DNA of 35,297 nt from Clostridia bacterium (lineage in GTDB: Bacteria; Bacillota; Clostridia; Oscillospirales; Acutalibacteraceae). Of the stretch, positions 25,636 to 32,966 are shown one piece after another (position 1 is the first letter of the stretch; each line of letters begins with the position of its first letter). The notes under the pieces were generated by a model. That model did not search any database. It worked only from the letters and a program-made list of their open reading frames with translations, and was not told where the DNA came from. The stretch is taken from contig JAFUIY010000076.1 in the NCBI GenBank assembly GCA_017473925.1, forward strand, positions 1-35,297. The letters are read 5' to 3'. Made by a program: the position numbers and the translations under genes.

Positions 25636-25664
25636 ATTATATACCTATTTTATAAAAAATTCAA
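25636..25664 (-). promoter_or_regulatory. Predicted promoter of the sigma fusion gene
   Basis: On the minus strand TTGAAT (25664-25659), 17-nt spacer, TATAAT (25641-25636). It would give a very short leader of about 14 nt. The divergent transporter promoter at 25696-25724 has the same TTGAAT-17-TATAAT pattern. Confidence 0.55.
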
Positions 25665-25695
25665 TAATTATTTATATGCAAAAAGAAATATATAC

Positions 25696-25724
25696 TTGAA
25701 TTGCAGTGAAATATAAATTATAAT
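25696..25724 (+). promoter_or_regulatory. Promoter of GPH symporter 1
   Basis: TTGAAT (25696-25701), 17-nt spacer, TATAAT (25719-25724). The predicted start is near 25730-25732, which is where the B1 repeat element begins, so B1 should be transcribed as the leader. Confidence 0.7.
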
Positions 25725-25729
25725 GGAAA

Positions 25730-25849
25730 CAGTAATTTGTCGAACCAATTAACAATGTACAATGTACAATTTACAATCGTGCAGTTGTAGCGATACAGGC
25801 GGTTATCGCAAATCATTGTACATTGTAAATTGTTAATTGATAAATTCTG
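25730..25849 (+). repeat. Long-stem repeat element, copy B1
   Basis: 120-bp element with the same ends as the hairpin-array elements: CAGTAATTTGTCG on the left, reverse complement of the right end CAGAATTTATC. The body is different. Arms built from ACAAT words (about 25745-25779 and 25814-25838) are largely complementary and enclose a small GCGATA/TATCGC hairpin. Copy B2 lies at 32100-32236. It lies between the predicted promoter and the start codon of the GPH symporter gene. Confidence 0.88.
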
Positions 25850-25866
25850 ATTCAGGTGGTGTTTCT

Positions 25867-27357
25867 ATGTCCGAGGCTCCGGCTCAGCAGTCGAGAGTTG
25901 ACAAACAGCTCGAACAGCAGAATAAATTTTATCTTTCTCCCAAGGAAATGGCATCATATATCCTTTCAGGTGTCGGTGATAAGAACTGGGAAACCTTCAA
26001 CGGTGCAAACTCTGACTTCTATTACAGAACAATCATCGGAGCAGAGGCTGCAACGCTGAGTACGGCAAGTGTTATCTGTACCTTTGCAGACACCTTTGAT
26101 AATGCTATTTCAGGTCCTATAATCGACAGAACAAGGACAAGATGGGGCAGAGTGCGTCCATTCCTTGTGCTTACACTGCCTTTGTGGATAATTGCAAACT
26201 TTATGCCATGGATTCTTCCCACGGGCATTCCGCAGATTGCATACCTTGCAATATTTGCCGTGCTTTATTACATAGGCTCTATTGCGAATTCATTCTATAA
26301 TCCTGCATATTCGGCATTGCTTTTTAATCTTACACCGAATGTAAACGAGAGAAACAGACTCATTGCAGCGGACACTTATGTTGACCTTTTCGGTGTGTGG
26401 ATTCCCTCACTGTTCCCGTTTCTTATTGACTTTATGCCCGAATCGGTGCCCAGACAGTCAATCTATATCGGCGGTGCTGTTTTCTTCATTGCACTTGTAA
26501 TTATATTCAGAATTTTCGGCTTCTTTACTCTTCGTGAAAGAATGCCTCTTGCTTCAAGGCAGGAAATGAATGAAGTGAGTGTCTGGAAATCAATCAAGAT
26601 TGTTGCAAAGTGTCAGCCCATGTGGATTCTTCTTATAAAGGGCTTTTTTGAAGTGGGCAGAGGTGTCAGCTCACGAGTACAGAATGACTTCTGGCTCAAT
26701 TGCTTCGGTAAGGTTTCTTACAGCACAATAACAAGCCTTTTCACAGGTCTTCCCTCATACTTTGTGCTTCCTCTTGCACCGAAGCTTACAAGGAAAATGG
26801 GCCTTAAGAACTTAGGCTCGCTCAGCTATGCTGTAGGAGGTATTTCATATCTTGTAATGTGGGCTATCGGCTACAATCCCTTTGGTGAAGAGCATCTTGT
26901 GCTGAACCTTATCTATATTACAATCATGCTTACCTTTGCAGGCTCATTCAACAGTGTGCAGAGATACTGTAACACTGCTCTCACAGGTGACATGTATGAC
27001 TATGTTGAATGGAAAACAGGTATCAGAAACGAGGGTATCATGAGTGCCGCAATGGGTTATATCAACCTTATTGTAAATCAGGTTTCAACACTCCTCAGCG
27101 GCGGACTTATCACCATGCTCGGTATTAAGTCAAAGTACATGGGCGGTAAGCTTGTAAGACAGACCGATCCTGTAATGCTCCGCAATATCTGGGGTCTGTT
27201 TGCTCTTTCAATCGGACTGGGCAGAACAATTGAGGCTGTACTTCTTCTTTTCTTCAAGGTTCACGGCAAGACAAGAGAACAGATGATGCAGGACCTTGCA
27301 AAGACGAGGGCTGCAAAAATCGTTGACGGCAGCGGAGAAACGGCAGAACAAGAATAA
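25867..27357 (+). CDS. GPH-family sugar:cation symporter 1
   Basis: 496-aa major facilitator of the glycoside-pentoside-hexuronide:cation symporter family, with about 12 predicted membrane helices. The family motif region after helix 2 is visible as DNAISGPIIDRTRTRWGRVR. A Gln-rich cytoplasmic N-terminus precedes helix 1. It imports a glycoside or uronide with sodium or protons; the substrate cannot be told from sequence. ATG 25867 has AGGTGG (25854-25859) 7 nt upstream; an in-frame TTG at 25837 lies inside element B1 and is unlikely. A perfect 24-bp palindrome (27348-27371) spans its stop codon. Confidence 0.9.
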   Translation: MSEAPAQQSRVDKQLEQQNKFYLSPKEMASYILSGVGDKNWETFNGANSDFYYRTIIGAEAATLSTASVICTFADTFDNAISGPIIDRTRTRWGRVRPFLVLTLPLWIIANFMPWILPTGIPQIAYLAIFAVLYYIGSIANSFYNPAYSALLFNLTPNVNERNRLIAADTYVDLFGVWIPSLFPFLIDFMPESVPRQSIYIGGAVFFIALVIIFRIFGFFTLRERMPLASRQEMNEVSVWKSIKIVAKCQPMWILLIKGFFEVGRGVSSRVQNDFWLNCFGKVSYSTITSLFTGLPSYFVLPLAPKLTRKMGLKNLGSLSYAVGGISYLVMWAIGYNPFGEEHLVLNLIYITIMLTFAGSFNSVQRYCNTALTGDMYDYVEWKTGIRNEGIMSAAMGYINLIVNQVSTLLSGGLITMLGIKSKYMGGKLVRQTDPVMLRNIWGLFALSIGLGRTIEAVLLLFFKVHGKTREQMMQDLAKTRAAKIVDGSGETAEQE

Positions 27358-27371
27358 AATTTTATTCTTGT
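27348..27371. repeat. Perfect 24-bp AT-rich palindrome over the symporter stop codon
   Basis: Half-site ACAAGAATAAAA followed directly by its exact complement. There is no loop and no GC-rich core, so as RNA it would form a weak hairpin. It could attenuate transcription into mazF or be an operator-like site. Confidence 0.6.
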
Positions 27372-27376
27372 ATATT

Positions 27377-27425
27377 CGTTGGAAACAATGGCAAAAATAA
27401 TATTGCCGGCAGAAATCCAACGGAG
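27377..27425 (+). promoter_or_regulatory. Structured leader touching the mazF ribosome binding site
   Basis: CGTTGGA (27377-27383) can pair with TCCAACG (27416-27422), with an inner stem GGCAA (27390-27394) / TTGCC (27403-27407). The Shine-Dalgarno GGAG (27422-27425) begins at the base of the outer stem, so folding could limit initiation. Confidence 0.45.
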
Positions 27426-27436
27426 CGTGATAAAAT

Positions 27437-27787
27437 ATGGAAATCAGAAGAGGCGACATATATTACGCCGATCTGAGTCCCGTCATAGGCAGTGAGCAGG
27501 GCGGCGTACGGCCTGTCCTGATTGTGCAGAATGATGTCGGGAATAAATACAGTCCGACTGTTATAGCGGCAGCAATAACCAGCAGGAAGTTCAAGACTCA
27601 GCTGCCTACACACATAAGTGTTCATGCTGATGAGTGCGGTCTTGCAAAGGATTCAATTGTCCTCCTTGAACAGGTCAGGACTCTTGACAAGCAGAGACTT
27701 CGTGAAAGAATGGGCAGTCTTGATGACTGTGAAATGTCGAAAATCAACCGTGCACTACAGGTGAGCTTCGGACTGAATTTTATATGA
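27437..27787 (+). CDS. mazF: MazF/PemK-type mRNA interferase (orphan)
   Basis: 116-aa toxin-type endoribonuclease of the EndoA/NdoA group: [32 protein letters not shown] and AAAITS give R25 and T48, the catalytic positions known in the Bacillus subtilis enzyme. The C-terminal [12 protein letters not shown] is also typical. These enzymes cleave mRNA at short motifs and are normally neutralised by a small antitoxin encoded just upstream. Here only 79 nt separate it from the symporter, with no antitoxin ORF, so control may be by the structured leader or by an unlinked antitoxin. The spacing from GGAG to ATG is long at 11 nt, suggesting weak translation. A terminator follows. Confidence 0.94.
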   Translation: MEIRRGDIYYADLSPVIGSEQGGVRPVLIVQNDVGNKYSPTVIAAAITSRKFKTQLPTHISVHADECGLAKDSIVLLEQVRTLDKQRLRERMGSLDDCEMSKINRALQVSFGLNFI

Positions 27788-27800
27788 ATTTACTTAAAAG

Positions 27801-27837
27801 AAGGGTTGCGGAAAATGGCTTTCTGCAATCTTTTTTT
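27801..27837 (+). terminator. Terminator after mazF
   Basis: A 14-bp stem with some G-T pairs (27801-27814 with 27820-27833, core TTGCGGAAA / TTTCTGCAA), followed by a T7 run. Confidence 0.88.
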
Positions 27838-27841
27838 ATTG

Positions 27842-27868
27842 TTGACAAAGGATGTTTTATGGTATAAA
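27842..27868 (+). promoter_or_regulatory. Promoter of the zinc-ribbon membrane protein
   Basis: TTGACA (27842-27847) with a short 15-nt spacer to an extended -10, TGGTATAAA (TATAAA at 27863-27868). The tight spacing is offset by the TG extension. Confidence 0.55.
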
Positions 27869-27900
27869 ATGGATTTATAAAATCAGTTGAGGTGTGAATT

Positions 27901-28614
27901 ATGGCTTATTGTATGAAATGCGGTAAGGTAATTGATGATGATAAAAAGTATTGTGATGAGCATTCTCCCGAGAACTCCAACAGTCAGCAGATTATGCCGA
28001 ATGTAAGTTTTGTTGCGGGAGAGAATCAGAAGGATGTGGATTTTACTGTTGATGCAAACGGCACAGTTGCTGCTCAGTTCAGCGGTGCTCCCGTTCAGAA
28101 TAATTATGCAGCCCCTGTGAAGAAAGCACCCTTATGGATGTTCCCCCTGGGAGCTCTTGCTGCTGCAGCGGCAACAGCCGTTCTTTCAGGTATCGGTTCT
28201 GCAATTCTTCAGGCTATTATATGGGAAATAGATTTTGCTGATTCCGAGTTCCTGATATATCTTTTCAACGGGCAGATAATCCCGACAATTGTTTTCTTTG
28301 TGCTTGTTTTCGGCACAGTGATTCTTTATAACAACAGTTGCAGGAAGAACGGTCTTGAAGATTCTGTTATGCCTGTATATTACGGCGGTATTTTCTATGT
28401 ATGCAGAACAGTCACTGCTATTGTCGGCGGTCTTCTGTCTTCTGTCACATGGCTTGTGCTGAGCATTATCAGTGAAGTTTCATACCTTCCTTTTGAATAT
28501 TATGATGCCTACGGAGTTATTAATGGTATTGCAGCTTTTATAAACGGAATTCTGTTTATTGTTGCAACATTCTTTGTATTCACATTCATTCACAAAAAGC
28601 AGACAAAAAAATAA
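27901..28614 (+). CDS. Zinc-ribbon membrane protein of unknown function
   Basis: 237-aa protein. The N-terminus MAYCMKCGKVIDDDKKYC is a short zinc-ribbon-like motif (C4, C7, C18, with a following His). A linker rich in Asn, Gln and Ala follows (about 25-75), then about four predicted membrane helices (about 80-230) and a short basic tail KKQTKK. Such zinc-ribbon plus membrane architectures are common in Clostridia and mostly uncharacterised. The ATG at 27901 has GAGGTG 6 nt upstream. It has its own promoter and converges on the DUF1624-like gene, whose stop is 4 nt away; both stops lie in one hairpin. Confidence 0.82.
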   Translation: MAYCMKCGKVIDDDKKYCDEHSPENSNSQQIMPNVSFVAGENQKDVDFTVDANGTVAAQFSGAPVQNNYAAPVKKAPLWMFPLGALAAAAATAVLSGIGSAILQAIIWEIDFADSEFLIYLFNGQIIPTIVFFVLVFGTVILYNNSCRKNGLEDSVMPVYYGGIFYVCRTVTAIVGGLLSSVTWLVLSIISEVSYLPFEYYDAYGVINGIAAFINGILFIVATFFVFTFIHKKQTKK

Positions 28615-28633
28615 TCTGTCAGTGACAGATTAT
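28604..28633 (-). terminator. Shared hairpin and terminator between convergent genes
   Basis: ATAATCTGT (28611-28619) pairs with ACAGATTAT (28625-28633). On the minus strand a T7 run follows, so it should terminate the LOG-GPH operon. On the plus strand an A run precedes it and no T run follows. Confidence 0.78.
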
Positions 28634-29338
28634 CTTCTGAAGTATCATTGTGATTACAAAAAGCACGGGCTGATGTCCGAGATAAATAAAAAGTGAATAT
28701 CTGCCGATTGCAGGCAGAACGGGAATTTTCGCATTGTAGAACCAATGCGGAAATTTTTTTGCCTTTATGAAATATCCGATTGCCGTACCTGTCATGAAAA
28801 CAAAGAACCAGGGCAATAAAGGGAAATAATCATAACTGATAAAAGCTTTGGTGTGAAATCCCAGTATCCACAGCTTGTCGGACTCGGCAGTGACAGTGCT
28901 TACAATGTGCTGTGAAAGGAATGAGAGCACAAGAAACAGTATAAGCAGAATCCCCTGAGGGAGTCTCTGCCACAGCTTTTGAGTCAGACCGTAAAATATC
29001 ATGCAGACTGCAAGAAGATGAAGCACGCCGAAAATGATAGGCATACCGACGGCATAGGTCACTCCGGTGACAACACCTGCAACAGTAAGAGTAAATAATC
29101 CTCTTTTCAGATTTCCTGATGAAAAGTTTGATGATATTCCTGAAAGGCAGATGAATACACCTGCAAAAAATAATTGAAGCACATCGAAAACAGGGTTGTG
29201 AAAAAGCCATACGGGAGCATCAAGAAACTGCACTGCATCATAAAGAAAATGATGGGCAACCATCAGCACTATTGCAAGTCCTCTGAGTGCATCAAGAAGC
29301 TCAATGCGTTTTGATTTGTCTTTTTTTATAAGCTCCAT
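28619..29338 (-). CDS. DUF1624/HGSNAT-like membrane acyltransferase
   Basis: 239-aa integral membrane protein with about seven helices. The N-terminal KRIELLDALRGLAIVLMVAHHFLYD is the typical start of the heparan-alpha-glucosaminide N-acetyltransferase catalytic domain family (DUF1624), which shares features with OpgC/acyltransferase-3 proteins. Such proteins may acylate sugars across the membrane; the actual substrate is unknown. Its ATG shares one base with the TAA of the upstream gene (TAATG at 29340-29336), which means coupled translation. It is last gene of a four-gene minus-strand operon. Confidence 0.85.
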   Translation of the reverse strand: MELIKKDKSKRIELLDALRGLAIVLMVAHHFLYDAVQFLDAPVWLFHNPVFDVLQLFFAGVFICLSGISSNFSSGNLKRGLFTLTVAGVVTGVTYAVGMPIIFGVLHLLAVCMIFYGLTQKLWQRLPQGILLILFLVLSFLSQHIVSTVTAESDKLWILGFHTKAFISYDYFPLLPWFFVFMTGTAIGYFIKAKKFPHWFYNAKIPVLPAIGRYSLFIYLGHQPVLFVITMILQKIICH

Positions 29339-29838
29339 TATTTATCGATATCCATTTTCATTCTGCTGAATTTCTGTCCCCATGTATTTGCCCAGCTTTC
29401 GCAATAGACCTTGTAGTAGGATACATTGTTTTTCTTTCTGTAGCCTTCAAAGAAGTTGCACCAGATTGCAGAGGGGAGTGCAATGACAATGTAGTAAAGA
29501 GGACCGAGAAGAAGACACTGCCATGTGTGACCGTATTCATGGATACGGGTGTTGTATGTCCATTTTTTACTCTTATGCTGGTCTTTCATGAAAATGAAGA
29601 GTCCGAGGGAGAGTCCGCCCTGATTCCATGGAAGATATACGATGTATGAATAGCCGAATTTCTGCCAACGGCGTCCTTTTATCTTTGTGCAGATAAGGAA
29701 TGCGATTGCGCCCACAAGGTTGACGGGCAGACCCCATGTCCACTGCACAAGGTAAAAGAGGAAATCAAGAATTGTGTTTTTTGCGTTTTTCTCCTTTTTA
29801 TCGGGAGATTTTTTTGTTATGTCAATCATTGTTTTCAT
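29338..29838 (-). CDS. Small membrane protein with an HEYGH motif
   Basis: 166-aa protein I do not recognise by name. It has a charged N-terminus, a hydrophobic helix (about 24-50), a middle part IVYLPWNQGGLSLGLFIFM, then RIHEYGHTWQCLLLGPLYYI, where H-E-Y-G-H fits the HExxH zinc-protease signature, and a further hydrophobic stretch (about 115-130). The C-terminus is ESWANTWGQKFSRMK; a glutamate there could be a third metal ligand. It overlaps the end of the upstream symporter gene by 17 nt and the next gene by 1 nt, so all are tightly coupled. A role as membrane metallopeptidase is inference; the motif could also be structural. Confidence 0.82.
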   Translation of the reverse strand: MKTMIDITKKSPDKKEKNAKNTILDFLFYLVQWTWGLPVNLVGAIAFLICTKIKGRRWQKFGYSYIVYLPWNQGGLSLGLFIFMKDQHKSKKWTYNTRIHEYGHTWQCLLLGPLYYIVIALPSAIWCNFFEGYRKKNNVSYYKVYCESWANTWGQKFSRMKMDIDK

Positions 29839-31465
29839 CCGTTTCCTGTTTTTTTCTCAGAATTATGTATTTTCCTTCTTCATCAGTTTCAAGGGTGTAG
29901 CCGTTCGGGTCACTCTTTCCGAGCCATGTGTTTTCAAGTTTCTGACCTGAGATAAGCTCAAACCGTTTTACCTGCTCTTCAGTCAGGCATACGCTCCCGT
30001 ATTTATGCTTTGTTGCAACGGCTGCACGTATCATTGTGTGGTCGTCCTTTGTCATACGGAAATTACGCAGGAGAATAAGTGAAATAATTGCAGCTGCGAT
30101 GGGAATAACTGCGACACATATTCTGACGCCCGTTATTGCACTGTCAGTCTGCGCAAAAAGACTGCCCGTTGTTTTTTCAAAAAGTGTTACTTCATCACCA
30201 GTAACAAGACCGAAGCCTTCGAGGGTAAAGCCTACAAGAGCTGCCATAACACCGCTGATGCTTTTCTTGATAAGAGTGCTGAATGTGGAAATTACGCCCT
30301 CTCTGCGTCTTCCTGTAATCATTTCGTCAACGTCTGTAAGGTCAGGAAAAATATTTGTTGAAACAAAGCCGAGACCTGACATTCCGAAGGGGTAGAGCAC
30401 CATGCTCAGCATCATAAGAATTGTCCAGAGGGGAGAGGTTCCGCCCGATTTCATGATAAGACCTATTGCAAGACCTGCAACCATGAGGGGAGTGACAATG
30501 TTGCCGCATTTCTTCTTGCCGTGCTTCATTGTCAGACCGTAATTGAGGGGGAATGCCGCTGCCTCTGCAACACCTGCAACGGCATTGTAGAGCGCATAGC
30601 CTGAGTACTGATTTGCAAGATATTTGATATAATAAACCTTTGAGTTTGCATAAAAGCCTGTAGCGAACTGATAGGCAAGGCTCATGAAGAAGTATTGTCT
30701 GAATGATTTGTTTTTAAATACAAGAACATATTCTCTGATGATATATTTTATGTCAAGAGGCTCGTTCTTTATATGAAGTGAGCTCGGTTCCTTTGTTTTT
30801 GAATATGTAAGGAAGACTGCAAGGGAGAAGAATGCGGACAGCACAATACCTATGATAAGGAACGGCATTTTTGTTTCTGAGCTCAGATTGTCGCCTGCGC
30901 CGAAAAGAGCAAGAATGACAACCACAATGCCGAATGCAGGAACCATGCCCGCTGAGTTGAAAAGGTAACCCACGGAATTGTACTGTGTTCTCAGGTTATA
31001 CTCGGGTGCAAGCTCGGGAAGCATTGCTGTGTGGGGAACACTTATTATCGTGTAAGCCGTTTTGTAGAGCATGTATATGAGTGTGAAGTAGAGAATTGCC
31101 GTTGACGGGTTTTCTTTGCCGTTGAGTCCGAAGGAGTTCCACAGCAGAGTATAGGACAGAAACATCAGAGGCATGCCCCACAGGAGATACCGTCTGTGTT
31201 TTCCCGTTTTTGAACGGGTTCTGTCGGTTATAATACCCATGACAGGGTCTGTGACTGCATCCCATACGGTTGCGATCATGACAACAAGACCTGCCTGCCT
31301 GAGAGAGATATTTACAACGTCTGTAAGGAAAACGGTGAAATACATGCTGATGATGTATCCTGCACCGCCGAGATACATGTTTGCATAGCTGTAGTTTATC
31401 ATCGGCAGAATTGTGGTTTTGAAATCACCCTGAACGCCGACAAGCTTCTTTAATTTTTCACCCAT
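29822..31465 (-). CDS. GPH-family sugar:cation symporter 2
   Basis: 547-aa transporter with about 12 membrane helices and the GPH hallmark TDPVMGIITDRTRSKTGKHR after helix 2. It differs clearly from the other GPH protein in the window. A cytoplasmic C-terminal tail (about 465-547) contains RAAVATKHKYG and ends with acidic residues. Two starts are possible: GTG 31474 (3 nt after AGGGA) or ATG 31465 (12 nt after it); neither spacing is ideal and I choose ATG. It lies 23 nt after the LOG gene. Substrate unknown. Confidence 0.9.
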   Translation of the reverse strand: MGEKLKKLVGVQGDFKTTILPMINYSYANMYLGGAGYIISMYFTVFLTDVVNISLRQAGLVVMIATVWDAVTDPVMGIITDRTRSKTGKHRRYLLWGMPLMFLSYTLLWNSFGLNGKENPSTAILYFTLIYMLYKTAYTIISVPHTAMLPELAPEYNLRTQYNSVGYLFNSAGMVPAFGIVVVILALFGAGDNLSSETKMPFLIIGIVLSAFFSLAVFLTYSKTKEPSSLHIKNEPLDIKYIIREYVLVFKNKSFRQYFFMSLAYQFATGFYANSKVYYIKYLANQYSGYALYNAVAGVAEAAAFPLNYGLTMKHGKKKCGNIVTPLMVAGLAIGLIMKSGGTSPLWTILMMLSMVLYPFGMSGLGFVSTNIFPDLTDVDEMITGRRREGVISTFSTLIKKSISGVMAALVGFTLEGFGLVTGDEVTLFEKTTGSLFAQTDSAITGVRICVAVIPIAAAIISLILLRNFRMTKDDHTMIRAAVATKHKYGSVCLTEEQVKRFELISGQKLENTWLGKSDPNGYTLETDEEGKYIILRKKQETDENND

Positions 31466-31488
31466 TCTTTTCACACATCCCTGTGTTG

Positions 31489-32070
31489 TTAATTGCTGAT
31501 TTTTCTCAGCTTGCTGATGTCTGTATCAACATAGACATAGTTTTCGATGTAATTGATGATGTCTTCGTCATTGTCCGAGAAGAAGCATAAATCTATTGAT
31601 GCCTGAGGCATGAAACCGCCTTTTACACAGTTTTCAAGCATAGCACGCAGAGGCTCAAAATATCCGTTTACATTATAAAGCACAAGAGGTTTTTTGCTCT
31701 GACCGAGCTGCTTCAATGTGATAATTTCAAAGAATTCCTCGTATGTGCCGATACCTCCGGGCGTCGTGATGAATGCATCAGCCATGTCGTCCATAATCTG
31801 CTTTCTCTGACGCATTGTGTCTGTTCTTATCATTTCGTTGCAGTCTTCAAAAAGAATACCGTCAACATTGAAAAACTTCGGAACAACACCCGTGATTTTT
31901 GCATTCTGTGAGAAGAAGCCTCTTGCAGCAGCACCCATAAGACCGTTTGCACCGCCGCCGAAAACAAGAGAATGGCCTCTTTTTGCGAGAGTTTTTGCAA
32001 ACTCCTCTGTTCTTTCAATGTAGTTTCTGTCAATATCGTTGCTCGCTGAGCCGTAAATACAGATGTTCAT
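31489..32070 (-). CDS. LOG family protein (nucleotide 5'-monophosphate phosphoribohydrolase-like)
   Basis: 193-aa Rossmann-fold protein of the TIGR00730/LOG type: MNICIYGSASNDID start, GGGANGLMGAAARGF and PGGIGTYEEFFEI, the last being the family signature. Members release free base from cytokinin riboside or other nucleoside monophosphates; older labels as lysine decarboxylase are misleading. ATG 32070 has AGAAGGT about 6 nt upstream; an upstream in-frame TTG-type start at 32124 would lie inside repeat element B2 and is unlikely. It is first gene of the operon with GPH symporter 2, the HEYGH protein and the DUF1624-like protein. Confidence 0.92.
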   Translation of the reverse strand: MNICIYGSASNDIDRNYIERTEEFAKTLAKRGHSLVFGGGANGLMGAAARGFFSQNAKITGVVPKFFNVDGILFEDCNEMIRTDTMRQRKQIMDDMADAFITTPGGIGTYEEFFEIITLKQLGQSKKPLVLYNVNGYFEPLRAMLENCVKGGFMPQASIDLCFFSDNDEDIINYIENYVYVDTDISKLRKISN

Positions 32071-32099
32071 AAAAGCACCTTCTTTGTAGATTTGTAAAT

Positions 32100-32236
32100 C
32101 AGAATTTGTCAAGCCAATTAACAATGTACAATGTACAATTTACAATCGTGCAGTTGTAGCGATACAGGCGGTTATTGCAAATCATTGTACATTGTAAATT
32201 GTAAATTGTTCATTGAAAGACCTCGACAAATTATTG
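32100..32236 (+). repeat. Long-stem repeat element, copy B2
   Basis: 137-bp element with ends CAGAATTTGTC (left) and the reverse complement of the right end CAATAATTTGTCG. The body from about 32115 is nearly identical to B1, up to the right arm, where B2 carries an extra AAATTGT-type unit and about 10 further bases. Its right end touches the stop codon of the HAD gene (32237). Its left end is 29 nt before the LOG start. Read toward LOG, the left end supplies TTGACA, and TACAAA follows 18 nt later, so the element edge may serve as a promoter. Confidence 0.88.
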
Positions 32237-32875
32237 TTAAATGTCAATTTCACTATAATTATGAATATATACATCAACAAGCTCTTTCAGCTCGTCGGTT
32301 TTTTCTTCGCTTTTGTCATAGATGCCGACCACCTTGTAGCCGTTTTTCTTGGCTGTTGTGGCTGCATAAAGTGCATCCTCGAAAATCCATGTTGTTTCCT
32401 TGTCTGTGCCGAGAGCATCAAGCACCACATCATATACCTTCGGTTCGGTTTTTGCTGCACCTACGGTGTATGTGGACAGAATGACATCAAAATAGTGAAG
32501 CATATTGTATTTTTCAAGAACTGCTTCAAGGGCAGGCTCACCCGTTGCTGTTGCAATGCCCATTTTTACACCCTTTGCCCTGAGCTTTTCAAGAAATTCA
32601 ATAATATCATTCTTAGGTTCTGTATCTGCAAGATACATTTCCTTGATAAGCTCAAAAAACTTTGCAAAAAGCTCCTCGTGAGTTTCTCTGAGACCGAATC
32701 TCTCCTTTGCAAGAATGATTGATTCTCTCAGATAAAGCCCTCTGAAGGCTTCTTCGTCTTCTTCATTCAGAACAAGACCGATTCTGTCAAAAAATTTATA
32801 GCGTATTCCTTTCCATACATGCATTGAGTCGAAAAGTGTGCCGTCAAAATCAAAAATTGCGCCTGTGATGTTCAT
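32237..32875 (-). CDS. HAD-superfamily hydrolase (beta-phosphoglucomutase/phosphatase-like)
   Basis: 212-aa cytoplasmic HAD protein with a cap domain (about 16-85). Motif I FDFDGTLFDS (nucleophile D9 and D11), motif II IATATGE, motif III lysine in KTEPKVYD, motif IV FEDALYAATTAK. It is likely a phosphatase or mutase on a small sugar phosphate; the exact substrate is not clear. GGGAGAG precedes ATG 32875. Its promoter overlaps the terminator of tsf. Its TAA is immediately adjacent to the end of element B2, so the last residues could be affected by that insertion, although length is normal. Confidence 0.9.
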   Translation of the reverse strand: MNITGAIFDFDGTLFDSMHVWKGIRYKFFDRIGLVLNEEDEEAFRGLYLRESIILAKERFGLRETHEELFAKFFELIKEMYLADTEPKNDIIEFLEKLRAKGVKMGIATATGEPALEAVLEKYNMLHYFDVILSTYTVGAAKTEPKVYDVVLDALGTDKETTWIFEDALYAATTAKKNGYKVVGIYDKSEEKTDELKELVDVYIHNYSEIDI

Positions 32876-32904
32876 TGTTTCTCTCCCTGATATAGTCTAT
32901 ACTT

Positions 32905-32933
32905 ATTATATACAAAAAAGAAGCGGAATGCAA
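32905..32933 (-). promoter_or_regulatory. HAD gene promoter overlapping the tsf terminator
   Basis: On the minus strand TTGCAT (32933-32928), 17-nt spacer, TATAAT (32910-32905). The -35 lies in the descending arm of the tsf terminator hairpin. Confidence 0.6.
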
Positions 32934-32947
32934 CATTGCACTCCGCC
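32913..32947 (-). terminator. Terminator of tsf
   Basis: On the minus strand GCGGAGTGCA pairs with TGCATTCCGC (32946-32937 with 32932-32923; one G-T pair), then TTCTTTTTTG. It follows the tsf stop by about 20 nt. Confidence 0.92.
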
Positions 32948-32966
32948 TGAAAAATATTTTTTTGAA

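Noticed and set aside
25730-25849. Riboswitch upstream of the GPH symporter
   Set aside because: The same sequence occurs as a repeat at 32100-32236 in another orientation relative to genes, and its ends match a mobile element family; no known riboswitch core is visible.
32100-32236. Target-site duplication TAAAT around B2
   Set aside because: One base out of register with the end and in AT-rich DNA; other copies show no such duplication.
32213-32722. 169-aa plus-strand ORF over the HAD gene and repeat B2
   Set aside because: It overlaps a well-recognised HAD gene and begins in a repeat element.
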